Assembly: GCF_020497125.1 (NCBI RefSeq)
Contig: NC_059072.1
Location: 305,740,781-305,804,780, forward strand
From: Mauremys mutica
Lineage: Eukaryota > Chordata > Testudines > Geoemydidae
Direction of reading: 5' to 3'
DNA: 64,000 nt
Below are positions 22,840 through 33,879 of this stretch, one piece after another. The notes beneath the pieces are model-generated. The model saw only the letters and a list, made by a program, of their open reading frames with translations, did not search any database and was not told the DNA's origin. A program made the position numbers and the translations under genes. How positions within the stretch are numbered: position 1 is the first letter of the stretch; each line of letters starts with the position of its first letter.

Positions 22840-23322
22840 ACTATACAAATAAGACCAAGGCTCCCTCTAGCCTTGTATCCCGTCTTCCGACAGTAGCCAG
22901 TGCCAGATGCTTCAGAGAGAATGTACAGAACAGGGCAATTATTGCATGATCCATCCCGTTGTCCAGTCCCATCTTCTGGCAGTCAGAGGTTTAGGGACAC
23001 CCAGAGCATGGGACTGTGTCCCTGATCATCTTGGCTTATAGCCATTGATGGACTGATACTCCACAAACTTATCCAATTCTTTTTTTGAATCCAATTATGC
23101 TTTTGTCCTTTACAACATCCCCATGCAACATGTTCTCCAGGTTGACTGTGTGTTACATGAAGTAGTCCTTCCTTATATTTATTTTAAGCCTGCTGCCCAT
23201 TAATTTTCTTTGAGTGACCCCTGGTTCTTGTGTTATGTGAAGGGATATAACACTTCTTAATTCACTTTCTCCACACCATTCATGATTTTATAGACTTCTG
23301 TCATATTCCCCCTCTTAGACTT
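22840..23322 (-). mobile_element. CR1 LINE 3' end, minus strand
   Basis: The complement reads as the CR1 3' region: traces of the RT C-terminus, then the UTR with a degraded 'CACTGGCTACTGTCGG' block. It is strongly diverged. Confidence 0.75.
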
Positions 23323-24572
23323 TGGTGATACTATTACATTTTTATAAGGTGTGATGTGAAGTGGTATACAGAATGGTTATGTATATCTGTCAAAGTTTTA
23401 AAGAGATTCAAAGGATTCCTTTGTACTACTACATATTAAGTGACAAGAAACGGAGAGGAAAACACTCTTTGAGTAAAATCCTGGCCCCACTGAAGTCAAT
23501 GGGCACTTTGCCACCGAGTCAGGATTTCACCCCTTATATCTCTAAGAATGCTGAGTTTCATTATATTTTGGGTCAGTAATAGGAAAAAAAATTGCAGAAA
23601 ATTCTAAAACTTTCTGTTTTGCAGGCTTCTAGAAGGGTTCATTTTCTCTGTTATGTGAAATTTTCTGTGAAGTTTTTACTGAAAATTTTATCAATCATTT
23701 CCAAAATGATTGTGATTACTAAAGCCCTGATTTTTCAGTGAGAATACAAAGCTTCCAGTAAGTGAGACATTTCAGTAATTTCAAAAATTATATAAAAGGT
23801 GAGGTGGCAGAAATCACAGGAAATGTTGTGCAAAACACACTCTGATTATTCCCGCAAATCTTTGTAAAAAGATTAAGGGGTGGGGGGAGACTATTCTTTG
23901 AAAAATGGGGCAAAAACCACTACTGGCTCTGAAATGTAATTTTAAAAAAAAAGTGTCTACATACTCATTCAGAAAATGTCTTCATGTCCAAAATGGTAAT
24001 AAGGGTAGTCAATCCTTTAATTAAAGGCTTTCAAACATATAAACAAGGAAGATGCAAATGAAAGGAGAGGGTTTCACTGACACAAGGATGATTTACTCAG
24101 ACCTGTCAGCAACAGTGAAGGAACAGACATATTGTAAGTTAGTTATAACTGCCAGATGTATCCTACCTAAGTGAGGCTTTGCATGGTCTTAGAATTCATG
24201 ATGTTTCTTATTTCATTGAGTTTTCTCTCTGTTTTCTAGCTGGAATAATCCTGACCTTATTTAACATCATTATGGAATTAGACTTATTTTAGGAAACATG
24301 CTCTGGGCTGTTCTCAATTATGAAGAAAATTGAAGATCTGATCTCAGAGTGGCCTCTCTTGGGGCCCTCAGTCAAAGGCTTGAGACAAAAAGGAAGACCA
24401 TTGCCAATACATGCTGCCAAAGTGATGATTTTAAGCTCTCATAACTTTGCTAGACACTAAAAATCATGGACTGAATAGAAACACTGGATTTATGGCTCAT
24501 GACAACAATCTATAAACCCACTAACCCCTTTCCCACAGCTTTTTTCTCTTCCCTCCTCCCCATGACTGCTGA

Positions 24573-25360
24573 GGTGTGAATGGGCCAGATCACCTCGAAT
24601 GGTCTCTTTGAAATGTGTATTAACTACTTTATGCTGAACAATCTGTTCCACCATGTATTTATCTGTGACACTCTGGGTATGTCTACACTGCAATGTAAGC
24701 CCAACTCAGGCTCAAGCTTAGCCCCCGCTTCTGGTCTATGCACAAATCATGCTAACCCAGGGCTCGAACCCAAGGTGCTAGGACCTGATGGGGTGGAGGG
24801 TCCCAGCTTAAGTCAACCAAGATTCAACACCTATTGCTTTGCAGTGAAGACACAGCCCTGCTGGACTCTTGCTCTGGGTGTCTGAGAAAAGTATTCCACA
24901 ATCCCATGAGCAAACCTTCTTTGCCCTCTGGACAGTCACGTTTGGTGGACAGTCAAGTTTTCCCACACTGCACCACGAAAAAAGGGCTAGAGCAACCACA
25001 GTTTGGAAGCGCACTAGGAAGTTGGGGATATGGGTGGTTGGACCCAGGCCCAACTAAGGCAGTATAGACTCTAGAGCCCAAGGTTGGGAACCACTGTTCA
25101 ACCATTCTTAACCTAGAGTTACAAATGAGTGTAGATGCACAAGCCATCGGTTAACAAACCTAGGGTCTGCTAGCTCAAGTTCTACTAACCCTGTGTTTAC
25201 CCTGCAGTGTAGACATACCCTCTGAGTACATTTCCCAGACCTGAAGAAGAGCTCTATGTAGCCTGAAAGCTTGTGTCTGTCACCAACAGAAGTTGGTCCA
25301 ATAAGAGATATTACCTCACTCGCCTTGTCTTTCTAATATCCTGGGATCAACATGACTGCA
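24573..25360 (+). mobile_element. Penelope-like 3' end interrupted by a MITE
   Basis: Sequence before 24674 and after 25221 joins into one continuous 3' region with the motif TGAAGAAGAGCTCT…CTGAAAGCTTGTGTCTGTC…TTGGTCCAATAAGAGATATT. This is analogous to the GAAGTGG…AAGCTT…AATAAATTTGTTAGT tails at 7085 and 60775. A MITE (24675-25220) is inserted at TCT. No coding sequence remains. Confidence 0.6.
24675..25220. mobile_element. MITE with perfect 18-bp inverted ends, TSD TCT
   Basis: The ends are GGGTATGTCTACACTGCA and its exact inverted complement, flanked by TCT at 24672-24674 and 25221-25223. The ends and 3-bp duplication suggest a Harbinger-type element. It is nested in the Penelope 3' end. 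Confidence 0.85.
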
Positions 25361-26011
25361 ACACTGCATTGCACATTCACAGACAACTCCTGAAACCCGT
25401 GTCTCCTCCCAGATGGGGAACCCCCCGACTCAGGAAGTAACCCTGAGAAGATCAGATGAGGGATGGGTACTTCCTGTCCATGAAACAGGAAAAGTCTTTT
25501 TGGAGTCTGAAGGAGGGGAGTTGCTTCTGTTCTGTCTTCCAATAGTAAATACATGTTCTGTTGTTACTGAGCTCGTGTGTGTGTTGTCAGTCCACAGGCT
25601 CTGCCTGTTTGAGCTAACCCACCAAGAAGGAGAATGCAAGGACACACAAGACTGGTGGCAGCAGGTGGGATCAACATACAACAGGAGAAGGAAGGAAAAT
25701 AGCAGATGACAGCAATGAAGAGGGTGATATGTAGCATGGAGCCTCACAAATGGGAAGACACAGACCAAAATGCCTGGTTTTTATGTTTAACCATTTACAG
25801 GAGCTGAGGCTGAGTGGAACTCCTTGATAGGACACGTTGGATGAGCTGCAAGGGTGAACTAGCGATCTGAGGGAGAGAAGATGGATTGTTTTGTGTGCTG
25901 CTGTTGAAAGGCAGGCCCCAGCATATTTGCACATGCCTGCCCCCCACCTTCGAGTACAGGCAGATTACAAAACCCTGAAAATGGCATTGGGACTGCAGTT
26001 TGATCTTCTCT

Positions 26012-26301
26012 GAGGCTTTGGCTACACTTACATTTCAAAGCGCTGCCGCTGCAGTGCTGCCGCGGCAGCGCTTTGAAGCGCTAAGTGTAGTCAAAGCACC
26101 AGCGCTGGGAGAAAGCTCTCCCAGCGCTGTCCGTACTCCACCTCCCTGTGGGGAATAACGGACAGCGCTGGGAGCCGCGCTCCCAGCGCTGGGGCTTTGA
26201 CCACACTGGCGCTTTGCAGCGCCGCAATTTGCAGCGCTGGAGAGGGTGTGTTTTCACACCCTGCTGCAGCGCTGCAAATTTGTAAGTGTAGCCAAGCCCT
26301 G
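26012..26301. mobile_element. hAT-like MITE with CAGCGCTG repeats
   Basis: The ends read as (C/G)AGGCTTTGGCTACACTTACA and, complemented, CAGGGCTTGGCTACACTTACA. The interior is dominated by inverted CAGCGCTGGGAG-type repeats that can fold into hairpins. It abuts the next element directly, so no target duplication can be read. Related ends flank the split element at 33045-38708. Confidence 0.65.
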
Positions 26302-26302
26302 A

Positions 26303-26598
26303 GGCCTGGTCTACACTAAAAAGTGGGTTCGAATTAGGGTACGCAAATTCAGCTACGTGAATAGCGTAGCTGAATTCGAAGTACCCTAATTCGAACTACT
26401 CACCCGTCCAGACGCGGCGGGGTCGAACTCCGCGGCTCCAAGGTCGACTCCGCCACCGCCGTTTGCAGTGGTGGAGTACCGGAGTCGACCGCGGCGCTTC
26501 CGGAGTTTGAACTATCGCGTCTAGATCAGACGCGATAGTTCGAACTCCGAGAAGTCGAACTCACTGCGTCGACCCGGACGGTAAGTGTAGACTAGCCC
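26303..26598. mobile_element. Harbinger-like MITE with internal palindromes
   Basis: Left end GGCCTGGTCTACACTAAAAA; the complement of the right end is GGGCTAGTCTACACTTACC. The flanks are TGA and TTA, an imperfect 3-bp duplication. Two internal palindromes are strong: around 26329-26398 (arms TTCGAATTAGGGTAC) and 26502-26548 (arms with ACTATCGCGTCT). Confidence 0.65.
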
Positions 26599-26606
26599 TT
26601 AGAGAG

Positions 26607-26785
26607 GGAAGGGATAGCTCAGTGATTTGAGCACTGGCCTGCTAAACCCAGGGTTGTGAATTCAATCATTGAGGAGGCCATTTAGGGATCTGGGGCAAAA
26701 ATTTGTCAGAGGATTGGTCCTGCTTTGAGCAGATGGTTGGACTAGATGACTTCCTGAGGTCCCTTCCAACCCTGATATTCTATGA
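26607..26785 (+). mobile_element. tRNA-derived SINE with CR1-like tail
   Basis: The head resembles a tRNA, with an A-box-like region TAGCTCAGTGATTTGAGCA and a degraded B box GGTTGTGAATTCAATC. The 3' part (CTAGATGACTTCCTGAGGTC, then CCAACCCTGATATTCTATGA) matches the CR1 3' end. This is the architecture of the cryptodiran polIII/SINE. An opposite-strand copy is at 29022-29187. Confidence 0.85.
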
Positions 26786-26789
26786 AGGC

Positions 26790-27540
26790 TTTTCAGACCA
26801 GAAATGCTCAGACTATGGAAATCAGCTCAAGAGGCTAGCAGCAAAAGCTGACTGGGATGAGATGCAACAGTACAGTATGATCCAGTATGAGATGACTTCA
26901 CTGCAAATGGGGCCAAGAGGATGTCTGGATGCAACTGAGGAGTGCAAAACTGCAGATGCTCAATGAAGTCATTGCACTAGCAAGTGATCTGGAACAGATC
27001 CACTAGTTGGAAAGGTGTGAGGGAGCAGCACTGAGGATTTGGGACCATGGAGCTTAGACACCAGCAGTGAGAGCAAAGGAATCAACAATACAATTAAAGT
27101 TTGCAGCAAGTGGTGGAAATAGTGACCAGGGAAGTTGGACAACTTCAGATAGAAAGGCAGCAAGTAATTCCATAGCAACAAAATGGTACTGAGATTGAGG
27201 CATGCAGGTTTTCAGTCAAGAGGAATGAGTCAACCCCCTGATCAAGGGCCCTGCAGTGAATTAGTAAATGCCACAGAGGATTGGGCCTGCTGGAAATGTG
27301 GAAAATCTGGACATTTTAATGGGATTGTCCATTGATTAAAACTGATATTGGACAGATTAATGCAGGGAGTACAGCCACAAGCTGTCTGTCAGTAAATTCT
27401 AGGCCACTGCAGTATTTGTGTGTTACTGTGGGGAGTGAAATCTGTCTCGGAGTCTTGGGGGAGTCTCATGTGAGATTCTAATTGATTCTGGGGCACAAGT
27501 TTCTGTGTTACCTGACCAGCTTTCTGTTAAAGCGTCGCTG
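26790..27540 (+). pseudogene. Gag-protease relic of an LTR retroelement (Ty3/gypsy-like)
   Basis: Three separate landmarks occur in order on one strand. First comes a Gag-like segment with 'LAAKADWDEMQQYS' and, later, 'MLNEVIALASDLEQI'. Next is a CCHC zinc knuckle at about 27288-27331 ('CWKCGKSGHF'), broken by a frameshift before its last cysteine. Then an aspartic protease motif 'LIDSGAQVSVLP' has its Asp-Ser-Gly-Ala at 27484-27495. In the family these package RNA and process the polyprotein. Stops and frameshifts are frequent and no reverse transcriptase or LTR was found nearby, so it is a dead fragment. A domesticated gag-like gene is unlikely given the breaks. Confidence 0.6.
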
Positions 27541-27984
27541 CTCTAAGTGCTCTAAAATCGGTATAGTTAATCAGATTGCCTTGAAATTCGGTGTGCCTCA
27601 TGGGGGCATGGGGAAACAGTCAGTGATCCAGATTTGGGGCCATTTGACCAATTGGGTTCCTGAGATAGCTTTAAAAAAAGATTTTTGGGGGTGTGACACA
27701 AAGTGGCAATGTTTTTTTGCTCACAGATAGAGCTCAAACCAGGGCTCAGATCAAAGCATCAGGGTCTCAGATGCTCTAAGGTTTCCTCAGAGTATGTGTC
27801 ACCCACCAGCCCTTTGAGGGAAATCAAATTAAAATGTTATTTGAAAAAAAGAGTTTGCTTCTCCAGTTAGGCATACTAAGACCCATGTACCTAATAAATT
27901 ACACTGACCATGGGCACAGATGGAAGCTAATTATCTGGAAAACTGTTTGTACACCACAAGACTGAGCATCAAGGGTATGTTATG

Positions 27985-28420
27985 ATTAGGGTTACGATTC
28001 TGTCACAGGTAGTTTTAGTAAAAGTCAGGGAGAGGTCATGGACAATAAACAAAAATTCACAGAGTGTTGCGGGCTTGCTGCTGCTCCAGATCCGCCATTG
28101 CTCTTGCAGCAGGGGCTGACTGCTGCTGCTCGACCCAACCTCAACCACTGCTCCAGTGGGCTCGCCCCTGTTCAGCAGCTCCAGGGCTGACCACAGGCCA
28201 GCTATTCTGGGAGCCATTACTCCAGGTGCTGGCCACTGTTCCAGTGGCTCTAGGTCTGACTGTGGCCATTGTTCTGGTGGCTGCTGCTCCACGGCCCTGG
28301 GCTGGTCACCATATAGCTGTTCTGGCAGCCCTGGGGCTGGCCGCAGCAGCTGCTCTGGCAGCCGCTGCTCTATCCCTGCTGCAGAAGTAGTCACGAAGGT
28401 CCCAGAATCATATCCTTAGT
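27985..28420. repeat. GC-rich imperfect tandem repeat inside a dispersed element
   Basis: Imperfect units built on GGCCACTGTTCCAGTGGCTC-like sequence repeat several times across about 28080-28390. The start (TCTGTCACAGG…GGTCATGGACAATAAAC) looks like the edge of an interspersed repeat. Both strands yield Ala/Leu/Pro-rich frames that are artefacts of the repeat. 27540-27985 holds nothing I recognise. Confidence 0.45.
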
Positions 28421-28789
28421 TATGGTCCTTAATGCTAAGCACCACCCCAGGCACTGAGAGTTCAAATCCAACCTGGGGTGAAAATTGGAACTTTAAAAAG
28501 CCAGTCTTATCGCTCCAATCTGCCTCCATCAAAAATTATTTTTTTATTCTGGGAAAATGTAATCTGAGTACAGCAGAATATTCAGAAGGTGCCGAAACAA
28601 TTTTTTAAAAAGAAAATAAACTACAGAAGCAAATGCTTCCTGGGAGGGGTGGGAACTGGGACATGAGGGAGAGTAGAGGCAGGGGCACCTGTGAGCCCCA
28701 CATTCCCCTCCTATATGTATATGTATATGTATGTGTCCCAGTCTAGGGGCCATCAACTCAACTAGAGGGATGTGAATGCCCCCTTTCAT

Positions 28790-29240
28790 GTGAGACAGGT
28801 TTAGAAGGGGCCTTACTTATGTGGGGGTCTGAGCCCCTCTCCATGCCCCCTCATGTGAGCTGGGAGGTCCCTGGCAAACTAGGAATGTATGAGCCCCACT
28901 CTCACCCCTCTGTGTAGGTGCCAGAATCTGGGGGGAGGGTCTTCCCCCCCTTGTGTGAGCCAGGATCTGAGTGGCATGCCTTTCTGGAGGTGTTTGAGCC
29001 CCTCTCCTTAACCCCGCCCCCTCATAGAATATCATGGTTGGAAGGGACCTCAGGAAGTCATCTAGTCCAACCCCCTGCTCAAAGCAGGACCAATCCCCAG
29101 ACAGATTCTTCCCTAAATGGCCCCCTCAAGGACTGAACTCACAACCCTGGGTTTAGCAGGCCAATGACCACTGAGCTATCCCTCCCCACAGTGTGAACCA
29201 GGATCAGGGGAAGCCTTTCCTTTCTGGGTGGGGAGCTTAG
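28790..29240. repeat. Decayed minisatellite, units of roughly 60 bp, split by a SINE
   Basis: Units beginning GTGAGCCAGGATCTG-like start at about 28790, 28855, 28912, 28955 and 29190. The SINE at 29022-29187 sits inside the fourth unit. A short TATG-rich microsatellite is at about 28712-28735. Confidence 0.45.
29022..29187 (-). mobile_element. tRNA-derived SINE with CR1-like tail, minus strand
   Basis: This is the inverted relative of the element at 26607-26785. The left edge TCATAGAATATCATGGTTGG is the CR1-type tail and the right edge contains the tRNA-like head (TGAGCTATCCC). The head-to-tail structure is nearly complete. Confidence 0.85.
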
Positions 29241-29614
29241 AACAGGCATGCTTGACATGCAGCAAGAACACAATGCTAAGATTGGGGTGAGGATGGAGCT
29301 GAGAATGGGTATGCTCGACACACATCAGAAACTCTCCCATACTCTCCTACTGGGCCAAACGGAGCAGTTCACAGAACTATTATTTCAGGGCTGTATTCAT
29401 CTCCACTGGGTATTCTCTTTCATCCGAGACCATCATATTGAGATTAATGGGCCACTTCACACCTTTCTGAGCCTGATATGCTGCTGCTGGATACAATCTG
29501 CAACAGGGGTCCTTGATTTCAAAAGGGCTAACTTTAAAAATTAAGGGAACTAGACTGGATTGAAGAACTCAAGGATCTGAATGTGGAGGAAGCTTGGAAT
29601 CACTTTAAGTCTAA

Positions 29615-30338
29615 GGGTACGTCTACACTACGGGACTATTCCGAATTTGCATAAACCGGTTTTGTAAAACAGATTTTATAAAATCGAGTGCGCGCGGCCA
29701 CACTAAGCACATTAATTCGGTGGTGTGCGTCCGCGGTCCGAGGCTAGCGTCGGTTTCTGGAGCGTTGCACTGTGGGTAGCTATTCCCTAGCTATCCCATA
29801 GTTCCCGCAGCCTCCCCCGCCCCTTGGAACTTCCGGGTTCTGTCTGGAGAATTTTTTTAAATGATTCTGAATTTCATCTTCTATAACGGAGCGCTGATAG
29901 AACGGATTTGCCTGCCCTTACAGCGATCACGTCCGCATGGTCCATGCTGGAGCTCTTTTTTTATTTTGATTTCGGACTGCATCGCCACCCGTGCTGATCG
30001 GAGCTCCACGCTAGGCAAACAGGAAATATTCAAAAGTTCGCGGGGCTTTTCCTGTCTACCTGACCACTGCATCCGAGTTCAGATTGCAGTCCAGAGCGGT
30101 CAGTGGTGCACTGTGGGATAGCTCCCGGAGGCCAATACCGTCGATCAGCGGCCACACTAACCCTAATCCGATATGTTAATACCGATATTGGCGCTACTCC
30201 TCTCGTTAGGGAGGAGTACAGAAACCGGTTTAAAGAGCCCTTTATATCGATATTAAGGGCCTCTTGGTGTGGACGGGTTGGGCGTTAAATCGGTTTTACG
30301 CTCCTAAAACCGATTTAAGCGCCTAGTGTAGACCAGGC
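29615..30338. mobile_element. Harbinger MITE nested in CR1, TSD TAA
   Basis: Left end GGGTACGTCTACACTACG; the complement of the right end is GCCTGGTCTACACTAGGC. TAA flanks it at 29612-29614 and 30339-30341. Internal blocks such as CACTGTGGGATAGCTCCCGG are shared with the large Harbinger copies, so it is probably an internally deleted derivative of a related family. Confidence 0.85.
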
Positions 30339-30707
30339 TAAAGTTGCAGAAACTATCTGAAGCCTGCATCCCAAGCAAGGGGTGGGAGGGGGAATCATAG
30401 GGAACAGTTGCAGACCCAGCATCTCAAACAGGTTATTAACAGAAAGCAGAAAGTCTACAAGGAATGGAAGATGGGATGAATCAGCAAGGAAAACTACCTC
30501 TTCCAAGTCAGAAAGCATAGGGATAAAATGAGAACTGCCAAAAGCCAAACACAGTTGGACTTTGCAAAGGGAATTAAAACCAACAATAAAAGGTTCTATA
30601 GCCATATAAATAAGGAAACAAGGAAAGAAGAAGTGGTACTGCTAAGCACTGAGGATGGCGTGTAGATTAAAGTAAACTAGGCATGGCTCAATGCCTAAAC
30701 AAATACT

Positions 30708-31022
30708 TTGCCCCAGTTTTTAATTAGACTAATGCCTAGGGGTAGTGGCAGGGTAGCTAATGGGAATGAGGAAATGGAGGTAGAAATTACCATATCCAAG
30801 TTGGACATGAAACTCAAACAGTTTAATGGGACTAAATCGGGGGGCCCGGATAATCTCCATCTGAGAATATTAAAGGAACTGGCACATGAAATTGCAAGCC
30901 CAAAAGCAAGACATTTTAATGAATCTGTAAACTTGAGGGTCATACCCTATGACTGGAGAATTGCTAATATAGTTTCTATTTTTAAGAAAGGGGAGGGAAG
31001 TAATCAAGGAATCTACAGAGAA
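30708..31022 (+). pseudogene. CR1 reverse transcriptase fragment
   Basis: The frame contains 'KSGGPDNLHLRILKELAHEI', the CR1 RT block around the conserved Pro-Asp, followed by 'NLRVIPYDWRIANIVSIFKK', the next conserved block (DWR.A.V.PIFKKG in CR1). The catalytic YADD region is absent because of the deletion near 31024. In intact CR1 this domain copies element RNA at a nicked target. Here the frame is open for about 100 codons but has neither endonuclease nor active site, so it is a relic. Confidence 0.75.
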
Positions 31023-31540
31023 TTCTTTCCCAGGTGTCTGGCTGGTGGGTCTTGCCCACATGCTCAGGGTCTAACTGATCACTATATTTGGGGTCGGGAA
31101 GGAATTTCCCCCCAGGTCAGATTGGCAGAGACCCTGGGGGGTGGGGTTTAAATCTTCCTCTGCAGCATGTGGCACAGGTCACTTGCAGGTTTAAACTGGT
31201 ATAAATGGTGGATTCTCTGTAACTTGAAGTCTTTAAATCATGATTTGAGGAATTCAGTAACTCAGCCAGAGGTTAAGAATCTATTACAGGAGTGTGTGGG
31301 TGAGGTTCTGTGACCTGCAATGTTCAGGAGGTCAGACTAGATTATCATGATGATCCCTTCTGAGTCTATGAACTCCCCCTGCTCCATTCTCCCTCTGATT
31401 TCATACAGTATTATAATGGAGTGCCAGCTCTGCCTCTTAAAGAACAACTCTTCAGATAGGTCAGAGTAGCTTTCCCAGCATAACCCTGTAGTGCAGACAG
31501 GGATTTTTTCATTAGTGTAGGAACACACCACCTCCCTGAA

Positions 31541-31664
31541 TAGGGTGACCAGATGTCCCAATTTGATAGGGACAGTCCTGATTTTTGGGTCTTTTTCTTA
31601 TATAGGATCCTATTATCCCCCACCCCCTGTCCCAATTTTTCACATTTGCTGTCTGGTCACCCTA
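31541..31664. mobile_element. hAT-like MITE, second copy
   Basis: Same family as 4170-4292: ends TAGGGTGACCAGATG and inverted. The 8-bp flanks TCCCTGAA and TCCCCAAA match at 6 of 8 positions. Confidence 0.8.
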
Positions 31665-31676
31665 TCCCCAAACAAA

Positions 31677-31830
31677 GGGCTTGTCTACATACAGTGCTGT
31701 AGCATTTAGTGAAGACACTAGCACCACCTCCCCAAGAAGCACTAGATATGTCAATGAGAGAAGCTCTCCCATTGACACAGTGCTGTCTCCACCAGGGGTT
31801 AGGTCGGCATAACTGCATTGCTCAAGGATG
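31677..31830. mobile_element. Truncated DNA-transposon MITE
   Basis: Starts GGGCTTGTCTACATACAGTG and contains GTTAGGTCGGCATAACTGCA, a segment resembling the GTTAGGTCGACATAAG end of the old Harbinger element at 6177. The right end is missing. Confidence 0.4.
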
Positions 31831-32495
31831 TGGATTGGGGTGGGAGAGAGAAGAAATTGAAGGTAAAACAAATGTAAACATCTGAAATCCAGAAAATGAA
31901 TAAATAAGACACATTATTCCTGAGTGAGGTGTCATGGGGGCCTGGCCAGAGTGTGTGGGCGAGGGTCCAGTTTGGAGGAGGCACAGACTGGGTGGACCTG
32001 AGGTCTCACTAGGGAAACCTGGCTAAAGCAGAAGCAGGAGTCCCAGCCACAGCAGATAGTGAGAATGAGGGGCCCAGCTCAGTGTACAGCTCAGGCTACA
32101 TAAGCAAAGTTGCATGCAGCCCCTCCAGTAAGCTGCTGCCTGTGATGCGTACTCAGCAGCATAGGGCAGGAGACAATAAGAAGCAACTTCTTACATGTAA
32201 ATGGCTTCTACAGTGCCAACTAATGGTTTAATGGGATGGGAAAAGGAGCGGGAGCTGGAAATGTTTGGGGGGGGCTACATGCTGCAAGGAATTGTGGGGC
32301 AGGAGGCGGCACACAGTTACCATAACAACCATGTAATAAAACGGTCAAGGTTTTGAGACAGACCATGGAACAGATTTCTCTCACTAGTCCTGTTAGCAAC
32401 TATCCATTGCAAACACTTCAAAGCAGGACCATCATCCCCATTCCACTATAACAAAATGTACAGGATGGGGAAGGAGCACTGAGGATTCATACAGC

Positions 32496-32690
32496 AACCG
32501 TATGGCCTAGTGGAAAGACTGCTGGATTGGAATGATTCCTGGTTCTGCCAGCGGCTAGCTTGGTGTCCTTGGAAAAGTCACTTCAACCCTCTGTGTCTCA
32601 GTTTCCCATATGTTAAAAGGGGATAATGATGCAAAGTTCTTTGAGATCTACTGATGAGCAGCACTATATAAAAGCTAGGCCTTTTGATCA
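32496..32690 (+). mobile_element. MIR (CORE-SINE) relic
   Basis: Contains the MIR head (TATGGCCTAGTGGAAAGA), the 'CTGTGTCTCAGTTTCCC' core and a 3' end with GGGGATAATGATGC. Confidence 0.8.
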
Positions 32691-33879
32691 TTACCTAGCC
32701 ACAGTAACATATTAATTGCAAACCTAGGTGAGAACTACAATTTCTAGATGATCACTAGCTCTTACAAAACATACATTTCTCTTCCTGTTTAAAAAAAAAA
32801 AATTCTTTACCACGCTGTTAATGTTGCCTGGAGAGAGCTTGTGCCCTTCAAGAACATTGAGTTCAGCAAAACTCAAACTTCAGAAAACCAGCAGATACAG
32901 AATTAAGGTAAATGTCCACACAACCTTAACACTGCCCTCTTTGAGCAATGCCCCAATACGCCTTCAACACAAACATACACCCCTACTCTGCCTTTTCACT
33001 GTAATGGACAAGTACAACCAGCATGTGGCCTACATTCAAACACTGAGGGTATGGCTACACTGGTGATTTGCAGCGCTGGAAAGCCTCCACCAGCGCTGCA
33101 ATTAGTAAGTGGCCACACCTGCAGGGCACTTCCAGCGCTGCAACTCCCTGGCTGCAGCGCTGGCCGTACACCTCACTCAGCATGGAGAATAAGGATTCCA
33201 GCGCGGGTGCTGCAGCGCTGGTCATCAAGTGTGGCCACACACCAGCGCTGTGATTGGCCTCCAGGGTATAAGGATGTATCCCAGAATGCTTTTAACTAAA
33301 TTACTCTCTTTGTTTTGTTATGCAGCCTCTTTGTTTTGTTGTGAACGAGCTCCGCGGAGCTCTGTTGCCGCTGCTGCTTATCTAAAAAACAAACAGAGCT
33401 CCTGTTTGCTGTGATCATCTGTACCTGGCTGTAAACAATCAAATGAGATTGCAGGCAGGGAGTGAATGAAACGGCGGGGAGTCGTGTTGGCTGCAGGCTG
33501 TTTGCAATTAAGAGTTAAGACTAAGGCCTTGTCTACACTACAAGACTATTTCGAATCAACTTAGTTCGAATTTGTGGATTCGACCTTACGAAGTCGAATT
33601 TGTGTATCCATACTAAATACACTAATTTGAATTTCTGAGTCCACATTCACGGGGCCAGCGTCGACTTTGGAAGCGGTGCACTGTGGGAAGCTATCCCACA
33701 GTTCCCGCAGTCCCCGCTGCCCATTGGAATGCTGGGTAGAGCCCCCAATGCCTGCTGGGGGGAGAAATGTGTCGAGGGTGGTTTTGGGTAAGTGTCGTCA
33801 TTGAACCGTCAATCACAACCTCCCTCCCTCCCTCCTTGAAAGCGCCTGCGGGCAATCTGTTCGTGCACTTTTCTGGTCA

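Larger units (their letters stand above)
29505..31375 (+). mobile_element. CR1 LINE with internal RT sequence, split by a MITE
   Basis: The CR1 body is read at 29505-29614 and continues at 30339-31375; the MITE at 29615-30338 lies between. After the MITE come endonuclease/RT linker sequence and then an RT segment, followed by an internal deletion near 31024 and the CR1 3' UTR ending TGAGTCTATGAA. It is longer than the other CR1 copies in the window but contains stops. Confidence 0.8.

Noticed and set aside
26607..26680. Possible tRNA gene
   Set aside because: A and B box-like sequences belong to the SINE head. The fold is imperfect and the CR1-type tail follows directly.
28064..28419. Ala/Leu/Gly-rich open frames on both strands
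   Set aside because: Produced by the GC-rich imperfect tandem repeat; the translation follows the repeat unit.
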